Shown here piece by piece: positions 6,968 to 13,672 of a stretch of DNA of 13,672 bases (the stretch's first letter is position 1; every line of letters starts with the position of its first letter). Under the pieces are notes generated by a model, which had not been told where the DNA came from, did not search any database, and saw only the letters and a program-made list of their open reading frames with translations. A program made the position numbers and the translations under genes. This DNA comes from Phycisphaerales bacterium (GTDB lineage Bacteria; Planctomycetota; Phycisphaerae; Phycisphaerales; UBA1924), in contig JAGVLZ010000021.1 of the NCBI GenBank assembly GCA_020054055.1, forward strand, positions 1 through 13,672. Direction: 5' to 3'.

Positions 6968-9010
6968 ATGAAACGGATGAGCAGGATCGTGGCGAGCGCG
7001 GCGGTGGCAACGGCGTGCGGCGGATCGTTCGCCGCTTCGATGGACCCCAACGATGTTCCGCTGATCGACCGATCGGTCCTCTTCGGGAACCCGGATCGAG
7101 CCGCCCCGCAACTCAGCCCCGACGGATCGATGCTCGCCTTCCTCGCGCCGGTCGATGTCGAGCCGGGCAAATCCGTCCTGAATGTCTGGGTCGGCCCCGC
7201 GAACGATCCCGCGGCGGCCAAGCCCGTGACCAAGGACGCCAACCGCGGCATCCGCCAGTACTTCTGGGCCTACAACAACACCCACGTCGTCTACCTCCAG
7301 GACAAGGGGGGCGATGAAAACTGGCGCGCCTACAGCATCGACCTCAAGAACGAGAACGCCGAACGCGACCTCACTCCGTTCGAGGGCGTGCGCGCCGAGA
7401 TCGAAGGGGTGAGCCATCACTTCCCCGACGAGATCGTCGTCGGCCTCAACAACCGCAACGAGCAGTTCCACGACCTGCACCGCATGAACGTCAAGACCGG
7501 AGAAATGAAACTCCTCGTCCAGAACGACGGCTTCAGCGGCTTTGTCATCGACGATCAGTACACCCCGCGCTTCGCGGTTCGTTTCGGCACCGACGGCGGC
7601 AACGAATGGCTCCGCGTGAAGCCCGATGGCCAGATGGAAGATTGGGACAAGGTCCCGATGGAGGACACCCTCACCACCCAGCCCGTCGGCTTCGATAAGT
7701 CGGGCAAGATGGCCTACGCCATCGACAGCCGCGGGCGCAACACGGGTGCTCTCGTCAAGATCGACACGGAAACGAAAGAGAAGACGCTCATCGCCGAGGA
7801 CCCCAGGGCCGACGCGAGCGGCGCCATGGTGCATCCCACCGAAAATACCGTGCAGGCCGTCTCCTTCACCTACGACCGCCAGCGCTGGAAGATCCTCGAC
7901 GACTCGATCGCCGGCGACTTCGCCTACCTGCGCACCGTCGCGGACGGCGATTTCTCCGTCGGCAGCCGCACCCTCGACGACAAAGCCTGGATCGTCGCCT
8001 ACGTCATGGACGACGGCCCCGTCCGCTACTACCGCTACGAACGCGCCGCCAAAAAGGCAACCTTCCTCTTCACCAACCGCAAGGCCATCGAGGGGCTCGC
8101 CCTCGCCAAGATGCGCCCGACCGTCATCAAGTCGCGCGACGACCTCAACCTCGTCTCGTACTACACACTCCCCATCTGGTCCGACACCGACGGCGACGGC
8201 AAGCCGACCGCCGCCCTCCCGATGGTCCTCCTCGTCCACGGCGGACCCTGGGCACGCGACGGCTGGGGATTCAACGCCATGCATCAATGGCTTGCCAACC
8301 GGGGCTACGCCGTCCTCAGCGTCAACTTCAGAGGCTCCACCGGCTTCGGCAAGTCGTTCATCAACGCCGGCAACCTCGAGTGGGCCGCGAAGATGCACGA
8401 CGACCTCATCGACTCGGTCGACTGGGCCGCGCGCGAGGGCATCGCCGACCCGAAAAAGGTCGCCATCATGGGCGGCTCCTACGGCGGGTACGCCACGCTC
8501 GTGGGCCTCACCTTCACCCCCGACAAGTTCGCCGCCGGCGTCGATATCGTCGGCCCATCGAACATCACCACGCTTCTCAAGACCATCCCCCCCTACTGGG
8601 CTCCCGCCATCGAACTCTTCAAGAAACGCGTCGGCGATCACACGACAACCGAGGGGCAGGCCTTCCTCGATTCGCGCTCGCCACTCACCAAGGTCGCCAA
8701 CATCACCAAGCCCCTCCTCATCGGTCAGGGCGCCAACGATCCCCGCGTGAAGCAAGCGGAATCCGACCAGATCGTGAAAGCCATGAAGGACAAAAACATC
8801 CCCGTCACCTACGTCCTCTTCCCCGATGAGGGTCACGGCTTCGCCCGACCCGAGAACCGCTTGTCCTTCAACGCCGTCGCAGAGGCCTTCCTCGCCGAGC
8901 ACATCGGCGGCCGGTACCAACCCATCGGCAACGACTTCAAGGGCTCGAGCATCACCGTCCCCGCCGGTGCCGCCGAGATTCCGGGAATGCCCGAGATCAC
9001 CCAGCCCTGA
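6968..9010 (+). CDS. Exported S9-family prolyl oligopeptidase-like peptidase
   Basis: This encodes 680 residues. The ATG at 6968 was chosen because GGAG lies 7 bases upstream and a signal peptide follows (MKRMSRIVASAAVATACGG, cleavage likely near residue 22; Cys17 is a weak lipidation candidate). Residues about 30-400 form the beta-propeller (for example PQLSPDGSMLAFLAP). The C-terminal alpha/beta hydrolase has HGGPWARDGWGF at 424-435, NFRGSTGFGKSF, the nucleophile elbow G502-G-S504-Y-G-G, Asp591 in GANDPRV and His623 in DEGHGFARPENR. The triad Ser504, Asp591, His623 is complete, so the enzyme should be active. Members cleave short peptides after Pro or Ala, or act as acylaminoacyl- or dipeptidyl-peptidases; the specificity here cannot be read. 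An Asp-rich loop (DTDGDGK, 406-412) sits just before the hydrolase core. A role in periplasmic peptide scavenging is likely. An intrinsic terminator follows. Confidence 0.92.
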   Translation: MKRMSRIVASAAVATACGGSFAASMDPNDVPLIDRSVLFGNPDRAAPQLSPDGSMLAFLAPVDVEPGKSVLNVWVGPANDPAAAKPVTKDANRGIRQYFWAYNNTHVVYLQDKGGDENWRAYSIDLKNENAERDLTPFEGVRAEIEGVSHHFPDEIVVGLNNRNEQFHDLHRMNVKTGEMKLLVQNDGFSGFVIDDQYTPRFAVRFGTDGGNEWLRVKPDGQMEDWDKVPMEDTLTTQPVGFDKSGKMAYAIDSRGRNTGALVKIDTETKEKTLIAEDPRADASGAMVHPTENTVQAVSFTYDRQRWKILDDSIAGDFAYLRTVADGDFSVGSRTLDDKAWIVAYVMDDGPVRYYRYERAAKKATFLFTNRKAIEGLALAKMRPTVIKSRDDLNLVSYYTLPIWSDTDGDGKPTAALPMVLLVHGGPWARDGWGFNAMHQWLANRGYAVLSVNFRGSTGFGKSFINAGNLEWAAKMHDDLIDSVDWAAREGIADPKKVAIMGGSYGGYATLVGLTFTPDKFAAGVDIVGPSNITTLLKTIPPYWAPAIELFKKRVGDHTTTEGQAFLDSRSPLTKVANITKPLLIGQGANDPRVKQAESDQIVKAMKDKNIPVTYVLFPDEGHGFARPENRLSFNAVAEAFLAEHIGGRYQPIGNDFKGSSITVPAGAAEIPGMPEITQP

Positions 9011-9042
9011 CCGAACGCCAACCGCCCTTCAGCCACTCAGAC

Positions 9043-9076
9043 ATCGCCGGCGGCCTCCCGCGGGCGATTTTCTTTT
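9043..9076 (+). terminator. Intrinsic terminator after the S9 peptidase gene
   Basis: An 11-bp stem (9043-9053 with 9058-9068, one mismatch, CCTC loop) is followed at once by TTTTCTTTT. This is a textbook Rho-independent terminator 32 bases after the stop codon. It separates the peptidase from the surface-protein gene. The rest of the gap, about 9077-9293, holds only a weak promoter candidate. Confidence 0.88.
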
Positions 9077-9166
9077 CAACGCCTCGGACGGCACCCAAGT
9101 CCCGCCTCTGTACGGACTTGAAAGACGCTGCACCCGACCCGCCGCCGCCTGCGTATGGGATCACGG

Positions 9167-9194
9167 TTGCCCGGCGTTCGATGTGGCGTATCCT
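9167..9194 (+). promoter_or_regulatory. Possible sigma-70-type promoter for the modular secreted protein
   Basis: TTGCCC (9167-9172) and TATCCT (9189-9194) are 16 bases apart, each matching its consensus at four of six positions. They lie about 100 bases before the start at 9294, in the only AT-richer part of this gap after the terminator. A promoter is needed here because the upstream gene is closed off by a strong terminator. The exact boxes are uncertain. Confidence 0.35.
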
Positions 9195-9293
9195 ATTGTG
9201 AAGTCTGGACTTACGAGTCAGGTCATCCGGCCGGACGCACCCCGCTGGATCCCACCGGGACGTCCCGAAGCGAAGATCGAGGAGAGTCGAATC

Positions 9294-12200
9294 ATGCGTG
9301 GAGTGTTCCGGGCAGTCATCGCCCTGACGATCATCATCGGTACGGCTGGGCCGTGCGCCGCGCAATCCCTCCCCGCAAAGGGACCGCAGGAAGCAAAGAA
9401 CATCGCGCTGCCCAAGCCGGGGGAACGCGTCATGCTCCGAGTGAACCCGGGCGACGCCCCCTTTCGACTGAGCGAAGCCCCGCGCCCCGCCGCTCAGCCC
9501 GAGCGCCCAGCGCCGACGCTCCAACTCGACGAGGAAGCCACCGCCGTCCCGCCCCCCAACAACGCCTGCTCCACCGCGACCTTCATCTCCGGCATCGGCG
9601 ACTTCGCATTCGACAACTCGATGGCCACCACCGACGGCCTGTCGCACTTCGCCTGCAACTTCTTCGGCCAGCCGCAGATCGTCAACGATGTCTGGTTCCG
9701 CTGGCAGGCCCCCGTCACCGCGCGATTCATCGCCGAAACGTGCTCCGCCACCTCCGTCGACACGAAACTCGCCGTCTACAACACCACCACCTGCACCCCC
9801 GGCAGCACCACCGTCCTGGGATGCAACGACGACGCGTGCAGCGTGCAGTCGCGCGTCGCCTTCAACGCCATCGCCGGGCAGCAGTATCTCGTCCGCGTCG
9901 GGTCCTTCCCCGGCGCCCCCACCGGCGGGCCGGGTGTCCTCCGCATGGCTTTCGACGGCGGACAAACCGTCTGCGCCTTCGGCACGCCCAACTGCCAGGC
10001 GCGCGACGACTCCGACGCCTTCGACGCCACCGGCCACCTCATGTACGACGACTTCACCCCCACCAGCAGCGGCTCCATCTCGGGAGTCTGCTTCTGGGGC
10101 GCCTATTACAACGGCTCGACCGATTGCGAAGCAACCTCCTTCGACCAGTTCTACATCAAGTACTACTCGTACATCGCCGGCGAGGCCCCTGAAAACGGCT
10201 TCGTCATCGCCGGTTTCACCCCGGGACAGTACACCCTCACCGGGCCGGTCCCCACGGGAAACACCATCGACGGGATCTTCCCCGAATACGCCTATTCGAT
10301 CGCCCACGCGGGCGTCCCGGTCCAGGCCAACACATGCTTCTGGATCTCCATCGAGAACCGACTCCCGCCGCCACCGATGGGCAACTGCGCCTGGTACTGG
10401 GAACGCGGAGCGCCCGGAAACATGATCGCCTACCGCGATTTCATCCGCATCGATGAGGACATGGCCTACTGCATCAGCCTCCAGATGGACCCAGCCACCG
10501 AGTGCGCGCTCCCCTCGCCCCCTCCCAATGACGCCTGCGCCACCGCCACCATCATGAGCAGCAACAACTTCCTCCAGTTCCAGGACAACCTCTTCGCCAC
10601 AACCTCCGTCAACGACCCGCTCTATCCATGCCGCTTCGACGGGCCGGAGCAGGGAGTGGGAACCATGTGGTACCGCTTCACCGCCTCGCAGACCTCCGCT
10701 CGCGTCTCGCTATGCAGCAGCCAGGGAGGCGACACCCTCCTCGCCCTGTACGGCGGGACCTGCGGCAACCTCACGCAGATCGCGTGCAACGAAGACTTCT
10801 GCGGATTCAAGTCGCAACTCTGCGCCACGGGACTCACCGTCGGACAAACCTATTACATCCAACTCGCCTCGTACAACGACGCCTCGCGGGGCAGTTACGA
10901 CATCCGCATCACCAGCCCATGCCCCCCCGCCCCCGCGAACGACAACTGCTCCGCCGCCATCACCCTCCCCATCGCAACCTTCCCGCTCACTGCGGGCGAC
11001 ACCACCAACGCAACCGTCGACGCGACAGCCCCAGTCTGCGGCTTCAGCCAGATCAACTCCCCGGGACTCTGGTACAAGGTCGTCGGCAACGGGCGGACCC
11101 TCACCGCTTCGCTCTGCCACGCGCAGACCGTCTTCGACACCAAAATCAGCGTCTTCTGCGGCGATTGCTCGCAACTCGTCTGCGTCGCCGACAACGACGA
11201 CGACTGCGGCGTCGTCTCGGAAGTCTCGTGGTGCGCCGAGGCGGGACGAACGTATTACATCCTCGTCCACGGTTTCAACGGCCAGGTCGGACCCTTCGCC
11301 ATCAACATCTCCACCGACGCCACGCCCTGCACCACCGCCGAGGACTGCACCACCTGCGACCTCGTCTGCCCCATCAACGCCGCCGTCGAGAACGAACCGT
11401 GCGGCGGCGACGACAACGGCGGATGCAACTCGAACCCCGCCGAGTTCCAGAGCATCCAGTGCGGGCAATCCATCTGCGGCACGATGTTCTCCTTCTCCAA
11501 CGTCCGCGACACGGACTGGTACCAGTTCACCGTCACCGCGCCCAGCGTCGTCACATGGACCGTCCAGGTCGAGGCGCCGATCGAAGCGATGCTGCTGGAT
11601 ACCGCGTGCCCCCCCACCATCTTCCATCAAGGCACCACCGACCGCTGCGGGTCGGCCGTCGCCACCGCCCTCCTCGCCCCGGGCACCTACCGCGCCTTCG
11701 TCGGGGGCATCGGCGACGGGTACCCCTGCGGAAACTCGAACGACTACATCGCCACGCTTGTCTGCGGCGCCGTCGGAGCCTGCTGCGTCAACAACGACTG
11801 CACGCGGATCCCCGAATCAGCCTGCATCACCGCGGGGGGCATCTACGCCGGTGATGCAACCGTCTGCCCGCTCTCGTACGAAACCAGCACCTGCGCCAAC
11901 CCCTTCGAGGACATCGCCGCTACGGGACAACAAGTCCTCCTCGGCGATAACGAGGGCGCATCCGTCCCCATCGGATTCCCGTTCAAGTTCTACGGCATCA
12001 ACTACTCCACCATCACCATCTCCAGCAACGGCTACCTCACCTTCGACGGATCGGGGGGCGATCCAACGAACGATCCGATCCCCAGCACGAACCTCCCCAA
12101 CTCGCTCATCGCTCCGCTCTGGGACGACCTCTCTCCGCAGCAGTCAAGCACCATCCGCTATCAGGCCCTCGGCGGCGCGCCGAACCGCAGGCTCATCGCC

Positions 12201-12629
12201 CAATGGACCAACGTCCCGCAGTTCCTCGCGAACGATTCCAACACCTTCCAGGCTGTCCTGTACGAAGGAACGAACTGCCTCGAGTTCCGCTACGGCAACT
12301 TCACGCCGGAAAACCCGCCGGCGGACTACTCCGTGGGAGTCGAGAATCAGGCCGGCGCGGCCGGCACGAGCATCGACCCCGCCACACTCAGCCCGGGCGC
12401 GTGCAGACGATTCTGCCCCGTCCTCTCCCAGGGCGGATGCGCCGCCATCCAGCCCTGCCCCGGAGACGCCAACGGCGACCGCGTCGTCAGCTTCGCTGAC
12501 ATCAGTTCCGTTCTCATCTTCTGGGGGCTGAGCGGGGCCGAGGGCGATGCCAACTCCGACGGCGTCGTCAACTTCGCCGACATCACCAAAGTGCTTGAGA
12601 ACTGGGGGCTGACCTGCCCCGTGGGATAA
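9294..12629 (+). CDS. Large secreted Cys-rich modular protein with dockerin-like C-terminus
   Basis: This encodes 1111 residues; GAGGAG lies 9 bases before the ATG at 9294. A signal peptide (MRGVFRAVIALTIIIGTAGP, cleavage near Ala23) is followed by a Pro-rich linker. Three related modules then begin PPNNACSTATF (about 86-222), PPNDACATATI (about 408-542) and PANDNCSAAIT (about 546-679). Each runs through W[FY][RK][FWV] and D-T-x-[LI] strands to a paired-Cys segment and a QYLVRVGSF / TYYIQLASY / TYYILVHGF strand. Between modules 1 and 2 lies a DDFTPTSSGSISGVCFWGAY domain. A fourth Cys-rich module (about 679-824) is followed by a GACC-type motif (GACCVNNDCTRIPESAC, about 828-867) and a beta-sandwich (about 869-1042, PIGFPFKFYG). 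The end (1055-1111) has two F-hand dockerin repeats. Such proteins are common in Phycisphaerae and generally uncharacterised; no catalytic motif is visible. A cell-surface or matrix role is inference. Confidence 0.85.
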   Translation: MRGVFRAVIALTIIIGTAGPCAAQSLPAKGPQEAKNIALPKPGERVMLRVNPGDAPFRLSEAPRPAAQPERPAPTLQLDEEATAVPPPNNACSTATFISGIGDFAFDNSMATTDGLSHFACNFFGQPQIVNDVWFRWQAPVTARFIAETCSATSVDTKLAVYNTTTCTPGSTTVLGCNDDACSVQSRVAFNAIAGQQYLVRVGSFPGAPTGGPGVLRMAFDGGQTVCAFGTPNCQARDDSDAFDATGHLMYDDFTPTSSGSISGVCFWGAYYNGSTDCEATSFDQFYIKYYSYIAGEAPENGFVIAGFTPGQYTLTGPVPTGNTIDGIFPEYAYSIAHAGVPVQANTCFWISIENRLPPPPMGNCAWYWERGAPGNMIAYRDFIRIDEDMAYCISLQMDPATECALPSPPPNDACATATIMSSNNFLQFQDNLFATTSVNDPLYPCRFDGPEQGVGTMWYRFTASQTSARVSLCSSQGGDTLLALYGGTCGNLTQIACNEDFCGFKSQLCATGLTVGQTYYIQLASYNDASRGSYDIRITSPCPPAPANDNCSAAITLPIATFPLTAGDTTNATVDATAPVCGFSQINSPGLWYKVVGNGRTLTASLCHAQTVFDTKISVFCGDCSQLVCVADNDDDCGVVSEVSWCAEAGRTYYILVHGFNGQVGPFAINISTDATPCTTAEDCTTCDLVCPINAAVENEPCGGDDNGGCNSNPAEFQSIQCGQSICGTMFSFSNVRDTDWYQFTVTAPSVVTWTVQVEAPIEAMLLDTACPPTIFHQGTTDRCGSAVATALLAPGTYRAFVGGIGDGYPCGNSNDYIATLVCGAVGACCVNNDCTRIPESACITAGGIYAGDATVCPLSYETSTCANPFEDIAATGQQVLLGDNEGASVPIGFPFKFYGINYSTITISSNGYLTFDGSGGDPTNDPIPSTNLPNSLIAPLWDDLSPQQSSTIRYQALGGAPNRRLIAQWTNVPQFLANDSNTFQAVLYEGTNCLEFRYGNFTPENPPADYSVGVENQAGAAGTSIDPATLSPGACRRFCPVLSQGGCAAIQPCPGDANGDRVVSFADISSVLIFWGLSGAEGDANSDGVVNFADITKVLENWGLTCPVG

Positions 12630-12714
12630 CTCCGGCCTTACACGCAAGAAACCCGCGCCCCGTGCGTTCACACGGTGCTCGCACGAGCGTCGAACGACCA
12701 ACGGAGTGAGAGTC

Positions 12715-13458
12715 ATGCGGCAGTTGGGTGTGCTCTGGACAGCGATGCTTCTCCTCGCGCCCACGACGCGCTCACCCGCCGAGACCATCACTCTCGACGC
12801 CGCCGCCGACAACACCCTCTACGAAGACCCAATCGGCGCGACCAGCAATGGCGCGGGACAATACCTCTTCGCGGGAGCCACCGCGCAGGATTCCAAACGC
12901 CGCGGCCTGATCCGCTTCGATATCGCCGCCGCGCTCCCGCCGGATGCACAGATCCAGTCCGTCACGCTCACGCTCCACCAATCGCGAACGATCACCGGCA
13001 CCGAAGAGATCTTCCTGCACCGCACCCTGGCAAGTTGGGGCGAGGGCGCCTCCGTCGGCTTCGGCGAAGAGGGCGCGGGCGCCCCCGCCGAACCGGGCGA
13101 CGCGACGTGGCTGCATCGACAATGGGACACGATCGCATGGAAGAATGCCGGAGGCGACTTCGACCCCGTTGCCAGTGCCTCGGCCTTTGTCGTCGGCACG
13201 GGCTTCTATTCCTGGTCTTCCGACGCCATGATCGATGACGTCAGGACGTGGCTGGAATCACCCAACCTCAGCCACGGCTGGATGATCCTGGGGAACGAAC
13301 TCGCCATCGGAACCGCCAAGCGCTTCAACTCGCGTACTCACGACGATCCAGCCCTGCGACCGCGCCTCACCGTGACCTACATCCCCGCGCCCGCCACGAT
13401 CCTCATATCAACGGCAGCGATGATGCTCGCCGCCCCCCGCCGTCGGGTGAAATGCTGA
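12715..13458 (+). CDS. Secreted DNRLRE-type protein with PEP-CTERM-like C-terminus
   Basis: This encodes 247 residues. The ATG at 12715 is used because GGAG lies 8 bases upstream and a signal peptide follows (MRQLGVLWTAMLLLAP, cleavage near residue 22). The mature part begins ITLDAAADNTLYED and continues with GLIRFDIAAALPPDAQIQSV and LTLHQSRT. This is the pattern of DNRLRE / carbohydrate-surface beta-sandwich domains (free D-N-T-L-Y-E, then RFD and a TL-x-L strand). The motif GNELAIGTAKRFNSRTHDDP with a final RLTVTY strand is typical of the C-terminal part. The last 25 residues read IPAPAT, a hydrophobic stretch (ILISTAAMMLAAP) and RRR, the three-part layout of PEP-CTERM sorting signals, with Pro-Ala-Pro instead of Pro-Glu-Pro and an extra VKC end. 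It lies 85 bases after the dockerin-tailed protein gene and may be co-transcribed. Likely exported and anchored; the ligand is unknown. Confidence 0.8.
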   Translation: MRQLGVLWTAMLLLAPTTRSPAETITLDAAADNTLYEDPIGATSNGAGQYLFAGATAQDSKRRGLIRFDIAAALPPDAQIQSVTLTLHQSRTITGTEEIFLHRTLASWGEGASVGFGEEGAGAPAEPGDATWLHRQWDTIAWKNAGGDFDPVASASAFVVGTGFYSWSSDAMIDDVRTWLESPNLSHGWMILGNELAIGTAKRFNSRTHDDPALRPRLTVTYIPAPATILISTAAMMLAAPRRRVKC

Positions 13459-13580
13459 GATTCAATCGACATCAGAATTAGTTCAAGATCGTCGATCCGG
13501 CGCGGCAATCGCGCTGTATGTTCGGAGTTCCGCTGCGGTGCACCGATCATGAGCCCCGAGGGGCCGGGAGGCGACGAGTG
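13459..13580. other. Intergenic region before the right-edge gene
   Basis: These 122 bases carry no credible gene. A compact palindrome, GCCCC-GA-GGGGC, lies at 13553-13564, close to the ribosome site of the next gene, and could form a small hairpin. A TGTATGTT stretch (13515-13522) resembles an extended -10 box, but no -35 partner is present at normal spacing. Confidence 0.5.
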
Positions 13581-13672
13581 ATGTTATACGACGCGACTCT
13601 TGAGAAACCCGCGCGCGCCGAGGCCGAGCCCCGCACGGCGCGGCCCGCCAAGAGCACCGATGTGTCACGCCA
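13581..13672 (+). CDS. Start of an unrecognised gene, cut by the window edge
   Basis: An ATG at 13581 follows a good ribosome site (GGGAGG, 13566-13571, 9 bases away). The frame stays open for 30 codons to the edge and begins MLYDATLEKPARAEAEPRTA. The visible part is polar and rich in Ala, Arg, Glu and Pro, with no signal peptide or membrane segment, so a cytoplasmic product is likely. A GTG one codon earlier is an alternative start. Too little is visible for a family call. Confidence 0.5.
   Translation, partial: MLYDATLEKPARAEAEPRTARPAKSTDVSR

Noticed and set aside
6875..8920. 681-codon minus-strand open frame opposite the S9 peptidase gene
   Set aside because: It is antisense to an intact peptidase with a full catalytic triad. 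The translation is Val/Gly/Asp/Glu-rich without recognisable motifs, so it is a codon-bias shadow.
12661..12685. CGTGCG ... CGCACG inverted repeat between the dockerin-tailed and PEP-CTERM-like genes
   Set aside because: The arms are only 6 bp with a 13-base loop and no T-run, so it is too weak to call a terminator. The two genes may be co-transcribed.
13483..13668. 61-codon minus-strand open frame at the right edge
   Set aside because: It overlaps a plus-strand start with a good ribosome site, and its Arg/Ala/Ser-rich translation has no recognisable feature.

Overview
The window looks like chromosomal DNA of a planctomycete, most likely of the Phycisphaerae type. The reasons are high GC with strongly C-biased third codon positions, a large secreted Cys-rich protein ending in a dockerin-like tail (GDANGD...VSFADI / GDANSDG...NFADI), a DNRLRE-type protein with a PEP-CTERM-like C-terminus, and no cellulosome genes nearby. 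This placement is an inference from protein architecture. No rRNA, tRNA, CRISPR array or transposase gene was seen.

Left part (1-2142): the 3' two thirds of a COG3014-type TPR protein enters from upstream and is broken by one in-frame amber codon at 509-511. A long imperfect palindrome made of GCAGAGG-type repeats follows, starting on the gene's stop codon. Next is a small YcfL-like (DUF1425) lipoprotein. COG3014, YcfL and LpoB-type proteins are neighbours in some proteobacteria, so this may be an envelope module whose LpoB-like member, if present, lies to the left.

Heat-shock block (2143-5950): clpB runs leftward, and two small heat-shock proteins (Hsp20) run rightward from a shared 310-base divergent region. 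This is a disaggregase with holdases. The Hsp20 side carries a near-perfect sigma-54 promoter (TTGGCACG-N4-TTGCC) embedded in a perfect 10-bp inverted repeat.

Iron/heme block (5987-6864): a terminator-like hairpin with an alternative competing pairing closes the Hsp20 operon. A TTGACA-N17-GAGAAT promoter overlapped by a Fur-box-like palindrome then leads into a 41-residue membrane protein. That small gene is coupled by an ATGA overlap to a heme oxygenase gene. Together these suggest an iron-controlled heme degradation unit with an uncharacterised small membrane partner.

Right part (6968-13672): an exported S9-family prolyl oligopeptidase-like peptidase ends at a clean intrinsic terminator. 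It is followed by the 1111-residue modular secreted protein, the DNRLRE/PEP-CTERM-like protein, and the first 30 codons of an unrecognised gene cut by the window edge. The last three complete genes are all exported or surface proteins.
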